Positions 1-7,195 of a DNA stretch of 11,688 bases are shown here, piece by piece. Numbering within the stretch: the stretch's first letter is position 1; each line of letters begins with the position of its first letter. The notes beneath the pieces were generated by a model that was not told the DNA's origin, searched no databases, and saw only the letters and a list, made by a program, of their open reading frames with translations. Made by a program: the position numbers and the translations under genes. The stretch is from Coriobacteriales bacterium (lineage in GTDB: Bacteria > Actinomycetota > Coriobacteriia > Coriobacteriales > UBA8131), in contig JAISMZ010000037.1 in assembly GCA_031276475.1 (NCBI GenBank), positions 1 through 11,688 of the forward strand, in the 5' to 3' direction.

Positions 1-16
1 GAATGGGAGCCTGATC

Positions 17-868
17 ATGGCGGCAAGACGAAAGCGGCAGAAATGGCTGACTATCACGATAGTGGTGCTGCTGCTTGTGGCGGCAGCGGCGGCGGGTGTG
101 TTTTGGCTGCGTGCCACCAATATGGCCGGCGCTGAGGGGTCTGAAGGCGCGGCGATTGTCTCCGTAAGCGCTACAACGGGCAGCGTCAGCACGACGGTCA
201 CGGGCACGGGCAACGTCGAGGACAGCCTGGTAGACGTCATTGCTCCGCTGGGACTGACGATAGACGCGGTGCTGGTAGAGGCCGGCGATGCGGTGGAGGA
301 GATCATGCCGCTTGCCAGCCTGAGCACGAGTTCTGTGTCCGCGGCTCTGAATGCAGCGAATAGCGAGTTAGAGACTATTGCAAACAACATCTACTACCAG
401 CAAAACGGCTGCACAACCACCAACTACGTGCTCTCCCACAACTACGCAACCGTCAGACAGCTAAACATCACCGAAGACAGCTCGGCCAGCAAGGTGATGG
501 CGGCAAACGGCGCGCTGGTGGTGTTGGAGCTGGTGGACGGCGGCGAGCTGAGCGTTAAAAACCACAGGGGCACGGTCGCGGCGGTTTATGTCGCGGAGGG
601 ATCCGTCGTCTACAACGGCAGCTACCTCTTTGCGCTCAGCGAGCCGCAGGTCAGCGCCAGCATCGAGGAGCTGGAGACGCAGCGGGCCGAGAAGCTGGCG
701 CTGATTGAGACCCTCAGCACCCTGCTTACCGAGCCAACCTTGTACTGCGGCAGCGCCGGGACCATAAGCAGCGTCCAACTGACACCCGGCGCGGGCAGTG
801 CGGGCAGTGCGGGCGGCGGTGGCAGTGCGGGCGGTGCAAGCGGCCCCTCGTTTAACGGAATGTCCTGA
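17..868 (+). CDS. Membrane-anchored efflux adaptor (HlyD/MacA-like), probably internally shortened
   Basis: Adaptor subunit of a MacB-type ABC exporter; in Gram-positives it is anchored in the membrane and links the permease to its substrate. After a basic start (AARRKRQK), residues 11-30 form one hydrophobic segment. A lipoyl-like strand pattern follows at about 72-101 (VDVIAPLGLTIDAVLVEAGD), with a short helical stretch at 105-125. A second lipoyl-like piece (GTVAAVYVAEGSVVYNG, 185-201) leads into a coiled-coil arm (210-238) and a third piece (GSAGTISSVQLTPG, 245-258). The last 25 residues are Gly/Ser/Ala-rich. At 283 residues it is short for the family (usually about 400-550). The expected beta-barrel between about 180 and 184 seems missing, suggesting an in-frame deletion. 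GGGAG lies 7 bases before the ATG. The ABC ATPase starts 61 bases downstream. Family assignment is fairly sure; activity is doubtful. Confidence 0.72.
   Translation: MAARRKRQKWLTITIVVLLLVAAAAAGVFWLRATNMAGAEGSEGAAIVSVSATTGSVSTTVTGTGNVEDSLVDVIAPLGLTIDAVLVEAGDAVEEIMPLASLSTSSVSAALNAANSELETIANNIYYQQNGCTTTNYVLSHNYATVRQLNITEDSSASKVMAANGALVVLELVDGGELSVKNHRGTVAAVYVAEGSVVYNGSYLFALSEPQVSASIEELETQRAEKLALIETLSTLLTEPTLYCGSAGTISSVQLTPGAGSAGSAGGGGSAGGASGPSFNGMS
781..868 (+). repeat. Gly/Ser/Ala low-complexity tail of the adaptor gene
   Basis: Short imperfect tandem repeats of GCGGGCAGT / GGCGGTGGC type encode a tail rich in GSAG and GGAS at the adaptor C-terminus. Gly-rich tails are common in Gram-positive adaptors of this type, so this may be normal. 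It resembles in composition the larger tracts at 1639-1887 and in the aminotransferase gene. Confidence 0.6.
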
Positions 869-929
869 TGAGCGGCGAGCCTGCATCTGTGTCACAGCGG
901 CACAACAAGCGAGAGACCGAGGCCATCCG

Positions 930-1643
930 ATGATTGAGCTGGTGGATCTTTATAAGGTGTATCAGATGGGCGACGAGGAAGTACGTGCCCTGGACGGTGT
1001 CAGCCTGCGCGTTGACGACGGCGAGTTCGTTGGCATCGTAGGGCCGTCGGGCAGCGGTAAATCGACCCTGATGCATATCATCGGCTGCCTGGACACGGCT
1101 GACAGAGGCGCCTACTACCTCGACGGCCAGCCCGTGGAAGCCTTCAGCGAAAACGAGCTCGCCCGTATTCGCAATCGCCGCATCGGCTTCGTGTTTCAGA
1201 GTTTTAACCTCATCGGACGGATGTCGATAGAGGAAAACGTCGAGCTTCCCCTGGTCTACAGCGGCACAAAGGCAGGCGAGCGTCGCGAGCGCGCCCGCGA
1301 GGTACTGGAGCTTGTGGGGCTTTGGGAGCGCCGCAACCACACGCCCAACAGCATATCGGGCGGACAGCAACAGCGTGCCGCCATCGCTCGCGCGATCATC
1401 ACCAACCCCTCGCTGATACTGGCCGACGAGCCTACCGGCAACCTCGACTCACGCACCGGTGCCGAGATCATAGCGGTCTTTAAGGCCCTGAACCGCGCCG
1501 GCAAGACCATCGTACTGATAACCCACGACGCCAAGGTAGCCGCCCAGGCCGGTCGCACCGTGCAGATCATGGACGGCCGGTTGTATGAAGACGAGGTCGC
1601 TATGGATTCAGCTGTGGAGACGGGCGGGCTGCGGCGGGTGTAG
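930..1643 (+). CDS. ABC transporter ATP-binding protein, MacB/LolD type
   Basis: Cytoplasmic ATPase driving a MacB/LolCDE-like (type VII) ABC transporter. All nucleotide-binding motifs are present: Walker A GPSGSGKST (38-46), Q-loop Gln90 (VFQSFNLI), signature SGGQQQR (143-149), Walker B LILADEP (162-168) followed by TGNLDS, and the H-loop His in LITHD (199). The start is placed at the ATG at 930, because MIELVDLYKVYQMG is the usual N-terminus of the family; upstream in-frame codons only read through the adaptor tail. The ribosome site (CGAGG) is weak. At 237 residues the length is normal, but the last residues (VETGGLRRV) are followed by a stop that falls inside a repeat. The repeat stays open in another frame up to the permease start, so the native C-terminus may have been longer. 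The catalytic core looks intact, but its permease partner is broken. Confidence 0.92.
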   Translation: MIELVDLYKVYQMGDEEVRALDGVSLRVDDGEFVGIVGPSGSGKSTLMHIIGCLDTADRGAYYLDGQPVEAFSENELARIRNRRIGFVFQSFNLIGRMSIEENVELPLVYSGTKAGERRERAREVLELVGLWERRNHTPNSISGGQQQRAAIARAIITNPSLILADEPTGNLDSRTGAEIIAVFKALNRAGKTIVLITHDAKVAAQAGRTVQIMDGRLYEDEVAMDSAVETGGLRRV

Positions 1644-1887
1644 CAGGCGGCGCGGCGGATGGCGCAGCTGTGGCGAGCAGCATGGCGGGCGGCCCAGTGG
1701 CGCGCGGCCCAGTGACGGGCGTAGCGGGCGACCCAGTGGCGGGCACAGCAGGCGGCGCAGTTGCGGCGAGCGACTCAGCTGACGACGTGGTTGTAGCAGG
1801 CGGCGCGGCGGATGGCGCAGCTGTGGCGAGCAGCATGGCGGGCGACCCAGTGGCGGGCGACCCTACAGCTGGCAAAGGCGATGCCCG
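1639..1887 (+). repeat. Gly/Ala-rich tract with a 64-bp direct repeat, probable out-of-frame ATPase tail
   Basis: Positions 1639-1702 recur at 1792-1855 with one mismatch, offset 153 bp (51 codons). Between and around them are further GACCCAGTGGCGGGC-like units. One frame, open from upstream of the ATPase stop to a TGA at 1889-1891, encodes Gly/Ala/Val/Asp repeats such as VAGGAADGAAVASSMAG (twice) and AGDPVAG. That TGA overlaps the permease ATG at 1888 (ATGA), as in translationally coupled genes. In the ATPase frame the first repeat copy instead gives the TAG stop at 1641. I infer a one-base frameshift before 1639 that cut off a low-complexity tail. The alternative is a non-coding minisatellite with fortuitous coding character. 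Confidence 0.6.
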
Positions 1888-2513
1888 ATGATCTGGCAGT
1901 CGCTGAAGATGGCCGGCAAGTCCATTCGCGCCAACGTGCCGCGCGCCTTTCTCACGATGTTGGGCATCACCATCGGAGTGACGCCGCCACAAACGCAGAC
2001 GGTGTTGGCGTGGCCGAGCTGGATCTCACCATCGCTTTGCTCAACCGCTTTGACAACGACGATGAGGCCTTTAACATCCGCAACCAGAGCACGCTGGCCG
2101 AGACGATGGGCGAAGTAACCAACACCTTTGCGCTGCTGCTCGGCGGCATCGCGGCAATATCGCTCATCGTCGGCGGCATTGGCATCATGAATATCATGCT
2201 CGTCTCCGTAACCGAACGCACCCGCGAAATCGGCATTCGCAAGGCCGTCGGCGCCACCCGTTCCAGCATCACTATGCAGTTCCTCGTTGAGGCGCTGGTG
2301 ATCTGCCTGATAGGCTGCGCCATTGGCATCGCAGTCTCTGGTGGCGTGCTGCTAATCGCCAACTTTGTAGCTGACACCAGCATCTATGGCTTCAGCGGTG
2401 GCGTCGTTTTGGCGGCGGTTACCTTCTCCACCCTCATCGGCGTGGCCTTTGGCCTGTATCCGGCCAACAAGGCCGCGCGAATGCCGCCGATTGACGCTTT
2501 GCGCTCCGAGTAA
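1888..2513 (+). pseudogene. MacB/FtsX-type ABC permease, core deleted and frameshifted
   Basis: The ATG at 1888 opens with MIWQSLKMAGKSIRANVPRA and continues FLTMLGITIGV, the standard cytoplasmic start and first membrane helix of MacB-like permeases. The frame then degenerates and stops at 2118. The next frame carries the C-terminal half: FDNDDEAF, LLLGGIAAISLIVGGIGIMN, the coupling motif SVTERTREIGIRKAVGA, two more membrane helices, and the family ending PANKAARMPPIDALRSE with TAA at 2511. The large extracytoplasmic core that normally lies between helix 1 and helices 2-4 (over 200 residues) is absent, and the two parts differ in frame, with the junction near 1978-1990. As read, no functional permease can be made by ordinary translation. 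Assembly error in a repetitive GC-rich area is an alternative explanation. Confidence 0.82.
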
Positions 2514-2520
2514 AACGGAT

Positions 2521-2542
2521 GCCCGTTCGCTGCCCGTTCGCT
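2521..2542. repeat. 11-bp tandem duplication
   Basis: GCCCGTTCGCT occurs twice back to back (2521-2531, 2532-2542), a few bases after the permease stop and directly before the 23-bp repeat array. Function unknown; probably replication slippage. Confidence 0.8.
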
Positions 2543-2560
2543 ACAGAAAAGATACGGGTA

Positions 2561-2640
2561 GCGCCGTTTTACGGGACTTCGCTTCACCGTTTTACGGGAC
2601 TTCGCTTCACCGTTTTAAGAGCCTTCGCTTTATTCACTTT
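2561..2640. repeat. 23-bp tandem repeat array, site 1
   Basis: Units begin at 2561 (short, 20 bp), 2581 and 2604 (23 bp each), with a degenerate fourth from 2627. The shared core is CTTCACCGTTTTACGGG followed by ACTTCG. Each full unit contains CCGT-TTT-ACGG, a small dyad, slightly decayed in the third unit. An inverted copy of the 8-base core (TAAAACGG) covers the permease stop at 2511-2518, and the fourth unit contains the TAA stop of the convergent gene ending at 2630. The same 23-bp family recurs at 8471-8538. Unit length is not a multiple of three and no spacers separate units, so this is neither coding nor CRISPR. Confidence 0.85.
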
Positions 2641-4414
2641 TGAACAAGGCCAGCAATCTGTCCCAGAAGCCCTCTGGGGCGGGGCTCTCGTCTACCGCGT
2701 CGGCAGCGTCAGGCTTTTTGATTGGGTCTGTCTGGATCACAAACTGCACGGCGCCGATGTTCTCGTTTTGCGCGTCTACGAATGACACGGGGACAAAGCC
2801 CGAATAATCAAACTCGTCGCGCATCTTTTGGATCTCCTCGTCCATCCGCTCCGGCAGATCGCTGGTCTCCTCAGCCAGCTCCTGTGTGCCGTTTGCGAGT
2901 TCTGAGGTGCCATCGCCCGCTTCTACGACGCCGTCGAGGTATTTTGCAAGTCCCTCGTCATAGCTACCGTATCCGCCGGCCAATGCCGAGATGCCGTTTG
3001 TGTAGGTGATCAGCCCGTTGTTAAAGGTCGCGTAATTGCCGGCCAACTGGGCAAGCCCGCCCTGGATTTGCGTCAGCCCGTCCTTCAGTGTTGGGTTAGC
3101 AGGGTCTGTCCCGGCCGCAAGCTGCGTGTCCACTGCCGCAAAAGCGGGTTTTGTGGCGTCGTAGGTCCCTTTCGCCGTTAGTGCATTAACGTAGTCGGCA
3201 AACAGTGGGGCGAACAAGGCAACTGCGGTCTGGTCTGAGCTCGGGTCAGCAAGATATGCCCCAATCGCCCCAAGCTGCTCCGGCGACAAACCCTTAAAGC
3301 CACCCATGGCACCATCCAGCGCCTGATAGGCCTGGGCATATCCACCGTGCAGCGCGTCGATCCCCGCGCCGGTCTGGGAAAGGCCGCCGGAAAGGCCGCC
3401 GAGGCCGTCAAGGATCTGTTGCGACCCGGATATCAGACTCCCTTTGTTCGCACTGATCTGCGACAGTCCGCTGCCAATCTCGTCAGCACCATTTTTTATT
3501 TCTCCAGCGTTATCCGACAATGCGGCCAGGCCATCGCTCAATTCGTGCGCACCGTCGTTAAGTTCACCAATGCCGTCTTTCAGGTCGGTCATTCCGTCTG
3601 TCATCTCCGATGTGTCAGGGATCTCTATGCCCATCGAGAACGGCACAGCGGCGATTTGAATGCCGTCCATCTCAAAATCTGTGACATCGGCACTGAGCGC
3701 CAGATCGCCGGACTTTTTTGGCATCACGGTAAAGTTGATGTTCTTTGAGGTGCCGGCGTCTACCACAGAGGCATCCTTGGCCTGGATGTTCTTGCATTTA
3801 TCTGTATTCAAAACAACCGAAACCTGCAGAAGATAGTTGTTGTAAAAAATGGGATCTGCGGCTGTGTTCTGCTCCGTCGTAATGCGGATGTCGAGCTTTC
3901 CGGCCGCTCCTGCCAGCGCATCCGCGTCCACCTTTTTGCCGTCCAGCGTGTAGGCGATCTTGACCTTCCAGGGCAGCTGCGCGGCTGCGATGTCGCCTTC
4001 ATAGTAGAAGTTGTCCCTGTCCGTTTTAAAGGTGATGACATCCCCCGCCACCTTGACCTCGTTAAGATCGGTCAGGTTCTGCACCTTGTCATAAGCGCCA
4101 TGATCGGTGATAGCGCCGCTTTTTGACACACTGAAGGCATTCACGGTGTAGGCTTCTCGCAACGCGCCATCCTGGGAGAGTCTGGCGTAGACGTTCTCGT
4201 TTTTAGTATAGACTGCCGGACCATCCGCTATAGCTTCCTCCGAAGTTGAATAGGCAACAGCCCTTCCGGTGCCGATCGCGTTTTGCGCCTCGCCCGCACT
4301 GGTGACGCTAGCTTCTGCTGCCGGCGTAGGCGTGCCAACGGCCCCCAGGCCTACGAGCAGCGCGACGGTCACTACAATGGAAATGATTTGAGCAGCTACT
4401 GTTTTCTTTCTCAT
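2630..4414 (-). CDS. Exported xxxLxxG-repeat protein, MMPL pump partner (YhgE/Pip-like)
   Basis: 594-residue exported protein of the type found next to MMPL pumps in Gram-positives. Residues 1-26 (RKKTVAAQ then a hydrophobic run) form a signal peptide or N-terminal membrane anchor. Residues 40-265 are a beta-rich extracellular region. From about 267 to 520 there are many Leu/Gly-spaced repeats (MTDLKDGIGELNDGAHEL, LSDGLAALSDN, LAQLAGNYATFNNGL), the xxxLxxG pattern predicting a long helical or coiled rod. A Gly-rich, Ala-rich insertion lies near 340-440. The C-terminus ends in FWDRLLALFKSE, a common amphipathic end in this family. The ATG overlaps the TGA of the upstream pump gene (ATGA at 4411-4414), so translation is coupled; GAGGAAGG lies about 10 bases upstream. 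Its role is probably to support the pump at the cell surface; the exact function of such proteins is unsettled. Confidence 0.82.
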   Translation of the reverse strand: MRKKTVAAQIISIVVTVALLVGLGAVGTPTPAAEASVTSAGEAQNAIGTGRAVAYSTSEEAIADGPAVYTKNENVYARLSQDGALREAYTVNAFSVSKSGAITDHGAYDKVQNLTDLNEVKVAGDVITFKTDRDNFYYEGDIAAAQLPWKVKIAYTLDGKKVDADALAGAAGKLDIRITTEQNTAADPIFYNNYLLQVSVVLNTDKCKNIQAKDASVVDAGTSKNINFTVMPKKSGDLALSADVTDFEMDGIQIAAVPFSMGIEIPDTSEMTDGMTDLKDGIGELNDGAHELSDGLAALSDNAGEIKNGADEIGSGLSQISANKGSLISGSQQILDGLGGLSGGLSQTGAGIDALHGGYAQAYQALDGAMGGFKGLSPEQLGAIGAYLADPSSDQTAVALFAPLFADYVNALTAKGTYDATKPAFAAVDTQLAAGTDPANPTLKDGLTQIQGGLAQLAGNYATFNNGLITYTNGISALAGGYGSYDEGLAKYLDGVVEAGDGTSELANGTQELAEETSDLPERMDEEIQKMRDEFDYSGFVPVSFVDAQNENIGAVQFVIQTDPIKKPDAADAVDESPAPEGFWDRLLALFKSE

Positions 4415-6486
4415 TTTGGCACTACCTTCCTCGAGACTTTTGGTTCTGTATAAAAACCGTACTTTTTATTTGTGCGCCGGATCAATCCATCAAAGACGAT
4501 CAGCAGCATTGGCAAGAACACAATGACCAGTGCCAAAGAGATCAGCACGCCGCGTCCAAGCAGCATGCCCAGCTGCGAGACGAGGACGTCGCTGGACATA
4601 AAGACCAGGCAGAAACCCGACACGGAAAGGATCAGCCCGGAGACCAGAATCGCCTGTACCATCTCCCCGAGGGTTTTCTTCATCGCCTCGATCTTGGGCA
4701 GTGTTTTGCGGTTTGCGAGATAGTAGTCGGTCAGCAGGATTGCATAGTCCACCGTCGCCGCGAGCTGTACCGTGCCCATCACAACGTATCCGATGTAGGC
4801 CAGGGAGCTGCCCTGGAAATACGGTATGGCCATGTTGATCCAGATCGAGGACTTAATGGCCAAGATGATCAGGATTGGCAAAAGCCACGAGCGGAAGGTG
4901 ATGAGCAGCACGGCGAGGATGGTGAGTACCGAGACCACCTCAACCACCTTGTCGTCCACCTCGATGAACTCCTTCATATCGTAGAGATTGGGGCTATAAC
5001 CCAGCATCAGGGTATCGTCCCCGTAGTAGGATTGCGCGATGCCGCGGATATTCCCAACGACCTCAAAGGCCACGTCGCCCTCGTATTCGGTGTCGGTGTA
5101 AACGAGGATCCGCGCGTAATTCTCCGAATAAAAATTGGATACGACCTCCTCATCAAGAAAGCCGGACGGAATCACCGCCCCCACCGACTTAACGTAGGAG
5201 ACGACGCTTTTAACGTGGTCCTGGCCTTCCAGCTCATCGCAAAGCAGCAGCTCCTTTGCCGTGTCGCCGCGGGGGACCATCAAAACGAGCGTGTTGGTCT
5301 TGCCAAACACAGCCTCAATCTGACCGGCGTCATTTTCTGGTGTCGCAACGCTGCCGGTACCGTAGGTGAAGTTATTGTTTGACTGGGCCAGAAAGCAGGG
5401 CACCATTATCGCCAGCACCAGCACAAAGACCGGGATGCGTATCTTCATGGCGCCGGTGCCGATATTCTTAAAGCTGGAGAGGATCCTCTTGTGCTTTGTC
5501 TTGTCTATCGCCTTGTGCAGGATCAGCGTCAGCGCCGGCATCAGGGTCATCACGCAGATAAAGCTGATCAGGATGCCCTTTACGAGGCTGATGCCCATGT
5601 CAGGCCCGATCTTGAACTCCATGAACAGCAGGCCGACGAAGCCAAACAGGGTCGCCGCCGCACTTGCCGTGATTGCCGGGAAGGATTTTTGCATCGCCTC
5701 GCGCATCGCGGACACCGTGTCAACACCGGTCTCGCGGATAGCGTTAAAGCGGTGCGAGAGGAAGATCGCGTAGTCCACTGAGATCGCCAGCTGGAGGATG
5801 GGCGCGACGGCCAGCGTTACGAAGGAGATCTCGCCTTGAAAGATATTCGTTCCGAGGTTGATGATGATGGCGACTCCGACCGTCAGAAGATAGAGGAAGG
5901 GCTCAACCCAGCTGGTGGTGGAGATAATCAGGATGATCAGGATCAGCGGCACCAGTACGAGGATCGCCCGTATAGTCTCTGTGATGGCTAGTTCCTGGGA
6001 GAGTGCCTGTTCGGCCGCCGTTCCGGAGATCTTTATCGTATCGCCGATTGCCTCGCGGATGGCGGCAACGGTGTCTTTCTCGGTGCCGCTCTTCACGGTT
6101 ACCGAGAACAGCGCCGCTCCGTCTTTATAGTAGGCCTCCACCGTGTCTGCGTCTTGCATGGCAAGCGGTACGCGCAGATCGACAATGTCGTCAAGCCACA
6201 TCACTTCTGTGACGTTTTCTACCTCAAGCAGCTTCTCCTTGTAGGTCTGCGCCTCGGTGAGAGAGACATCCGGAACCATCACGTTAGCATTGGGGATCGA
6301 CGTCTCCATTTCTGCTTCCATGACGTCGAGCGCAATGGTCGAGTTCGCTTTCTCCGGCAAATAGTCGGTCATGTTAAAGTTGACGCCAACGCCAGCATAC
6401 GCGATCCCGCATACGATCGTCAGGATGACATAGAAGACGACGATCCGTTTTCGCTGCGCGTTGATGAAGTTAAAGACCTTATCCAT
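4411..6486 (-). CDS. MMPL/RND-superfamily transporter
   Basis: Membrane exporter of the MMPL (COG1033-like) family, expected to use proton motive force to move lipids or hydrophobic drugs. The 691 residues form the usual two similar halves: helix 1 at about 13-34, an extracellular loop to about 172, then helices grouped at 173-325; helix 7 at about 350-367, a second loop to 512, then helices at 513-670. The paired Asp-Tyr motifs of the fourth helix of each half are both present (SVDYAIFLSHRF, Asp238-Tyr239; TVDYAILLTDYY, Asp580-Tyr581), so the pump looks intact. I start at the ATG at 6486, preceded by GGGAGA, rather than at 6564; MDKVFNFINAQRKR fits the family, and the longer form would run through the promoter and operator. 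The gene overlaps the xxxLxxG protein by four bases and is divergent from a TetR regulator. Confidence 0.92.
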   Translation of the reverse strand: MDKVFNFINAQRKRIVVFYVILTIVCGIAYAGVGVNFNMTDYLPEKANSTIALDVMEAEMETSIPNANVMVPDVSLTEAQTYKEKLLEVENVTEVMWLDDIVDLRVPLAMQDADTVEAYYKDGAALFSVTVKSGTEKDTVAAIREAIGDTIKISGTAAEQALSQELAITETIRAILVLVPLILIILIISTTSWVEPFLYLLTVGVAIIINLGTNIFQGEISFVTLAVAPILQLAISVDYAIFLSHRFNAIRETGVDTVSAMREAMQKSFPAITASAAATLFGFVGLLFMEFKIGPDMGISLVKGILISFICVMTLMPALTLILHKAIDKTKHKRILSSFKNIGTGAMKIRIPVFVLVLAIMVPCFLAQSNNNFTYGTGSVATPENDAGQIEAVFGKTNTLVLMVPRGDTAKELLLCDELEGQDHVKSVVSYVKSVGAVIPSGFLDEEVVSNFYSENYARILVYTDTEYEGDVAFEVVGNIRGIAQSYYGDDTLMLGYSPNLYDMKEFIEVDDKVVEVVSVLTILAVLLITFRSWLLPILIILAIKSSIWINMAIPYFQGSSLAYIGYVVMGTVQLAATVDYAILLTDYYLANRKTLPKIEAMKKTLGEMVQAILVSGLILSVSGFCLVFMSSDVLVSQLGMLLGRGVLISLALVIVFLPMLLIVFDGLIRRTNKKYGFYTEPKVSRKVVPK

Positions 6487-6535
6487 ATCTCTCCCTGGGG
6501 GATTACTATTGACATCACGGTTTCTATGCGCTACA

Positions 6536-6564
6536 TTTATAACCAACGACAGTTGTTTAGTCAA
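6536..6564 (-). promoter_or_regulatory. Sigma70-type promoter of the MMPL operon
   Basis: On the minus strand TTGACT (plus positions 6559-6564) and TATAAA (6536-6541) are separated by exactly 17 bases, a near-consensus housekeeping promoter. Transcription would begin near 6529, about 43 bases before the pump ATG. An operator-like dyad fills the spacer. Confidence 0.7.
6540..6559. promoter_or_regulatory. Operator-like dyad 1, probable TetR site
   Basis: TAACCAAC - GACA - GTTGTTTA is an inverted repeat of 8-base arms with one mismatch. It lies between the -35 and -10 of the MMPL promoter, touching both, so binding would block polymerase. The half-site GTTGKTTA recurs in dyad 2. Confidence 0.65.
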
Positions 6565-6581
6565 TCATCGTTTTTTAACAT
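6553..6581 (+). promoter_or_regulatory. Probable promoter of the TetR gene
   Basis: TTGTTT (6553-6558) and TAACAT (6576-6581) are 17 bases apart, giving a start near 6588 and a short leader to the GTG at 6622. It overlaps the divergent MMPL promoter, and dyad 2 lies directly at the predicted start, consistent with autorepression. Confidence 0.5.
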
Positions 6582-6582
6582 A

Positions 6583-6598
6583 CGTTGGTTAAACAACG
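6583..6598. promoter_or_regulatory. Operator-like dyad 2, probable TetR site
   Basis: CGTTG - GTTAAA - CAACG is a perfect 5-base-arm inverted repeat. It contains the half-sites GTTGGTTA (6584-6591) and TAAACAAC (6590-6597), matching those of dyad 1 but in the converging orientation. It lies just downstream of the TetR -10 element. Confidence 0.6.
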
Positions 6599-6621
6599 GA
6601 ACTGAAAAAGAGGTGGTTATC

Positions 6622-7155
6622 GTGATCAATAAAGCTGCCAACAAGGCCGATCTGAGGTTCGTTAAAACAGAACAGCTTATTGAGAAGACCTATCTGGAGC
6701 TGAAAAAAGAAACTCAGCAGCCCGTAAAGGTAAGTGATCTGTGCAGCGCGGCATTGATCAACAAAAGCACCTTCTATTCACATTATGAGACGATGGAGGC
6801 CCTTGACGAATCCATCTGCACCAAGGAAGTGGAGGGCATGCTTGAGCGCTGCCCGAACATTGACTCCGCCTTTACCAACACAGATGCTTTTGTAGAATCC
6901 CTGGTAGAGGCAATACGGGGAAACCTTCCCCTGATTGGGACCCTCTTTAAAAATGATACCATCCGGCAGCTGAGCGTATTTGAGTCCTGCCTGATGAAGC
7001 GTTATCTGCACGGTGATGAATCGCCACAAATGGAGATGAAAATCGTCTTTGCCATAGGCGGCGCGGCACGACTGCTGATAACGAACCAGAGCGAAGAGCG
7101 GATACGGATGACAATACGGCTGATAAAGGTGATCCTCGATTCCGATGGCGCCTGA
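6622..7155 (+). CDS. TetR/AcrR-family transcriptional regulator
   Basis: One-component repressor of 177 residues. The N-terminal DNA-binding domain includes a helix-turn-helix at about 35-61 (VKVSDLCSAALINKSTFYSHY), with the STFYSHY recognition helix typical of TetR. The C-terminal ligand and dimer domain is small and of unclear specificity. The start is inferred at the GTG at 6622, because AGAGGTGG lies five bases before it and VINKAANKADLRFVKTEQLI matches the usual N-terminus; the long upstream open frame runs through promoter DNA and the MMPL gene. It is divergent from the MMPL pump operon and most likely represses both that operon and itself through the dyads between them. This stretch is visibly less GC-rich than its neighbours. 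Confidence 0.9.
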   Translation: MINKAANKADLRFVKTEQLIEKTYLELKKETQQPVKVSDLCSAALINKSTFYSHYETMEALDESICTKEVEGMLERCPNIDSAFTNTDAFVESLVEAIRGNLPLIGTLFKNDTIRQLSVFESCLMKRYLHGDESPQMEMKIVFAIGGAARLLITNQSEERIRMTIRLIKVILDSDGA

Positions 7156-7165
7156 TGATGTGCGC

Positions 7166-7195
7166 GGGTGGTAGTCTCCCAGCGGCTACACGCCC
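7166..7195. terminator. Weak hairpin between convergent genes
   Basis: GGGTGGTAG (7166-7174) can pair with CTAC-A-CGCCC (7186-7195) with one bulged A and one G-T pair, around an 11-base loop. It sits between the TetR stop and the ATPase stop, which it overlaps. There is no T run on either side, so an intrinsic terminator is only a possibility. Confidence 0.25.

Noticed and set aside
1600..1992. 130-codon minus-strand Ala/Pro-rich frame
   Set aside because: Complement of the Gly/Ala-rich tract, with no ribosome site or conserved motif; explained by composition.
2561..2640. 23-bp repeats as a CRISPR array
   Set aside because: Units are directly adjacent with no spacers and are too degenerate; no cas genes are nearby.
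6154..6621. N-terminal extension of the TetR gene to 6154
   Set aside because: The added residues read through the antisense strand of the MMPL gene and through promoter and operator DNA; GTG 6622 has a good ribosome site.
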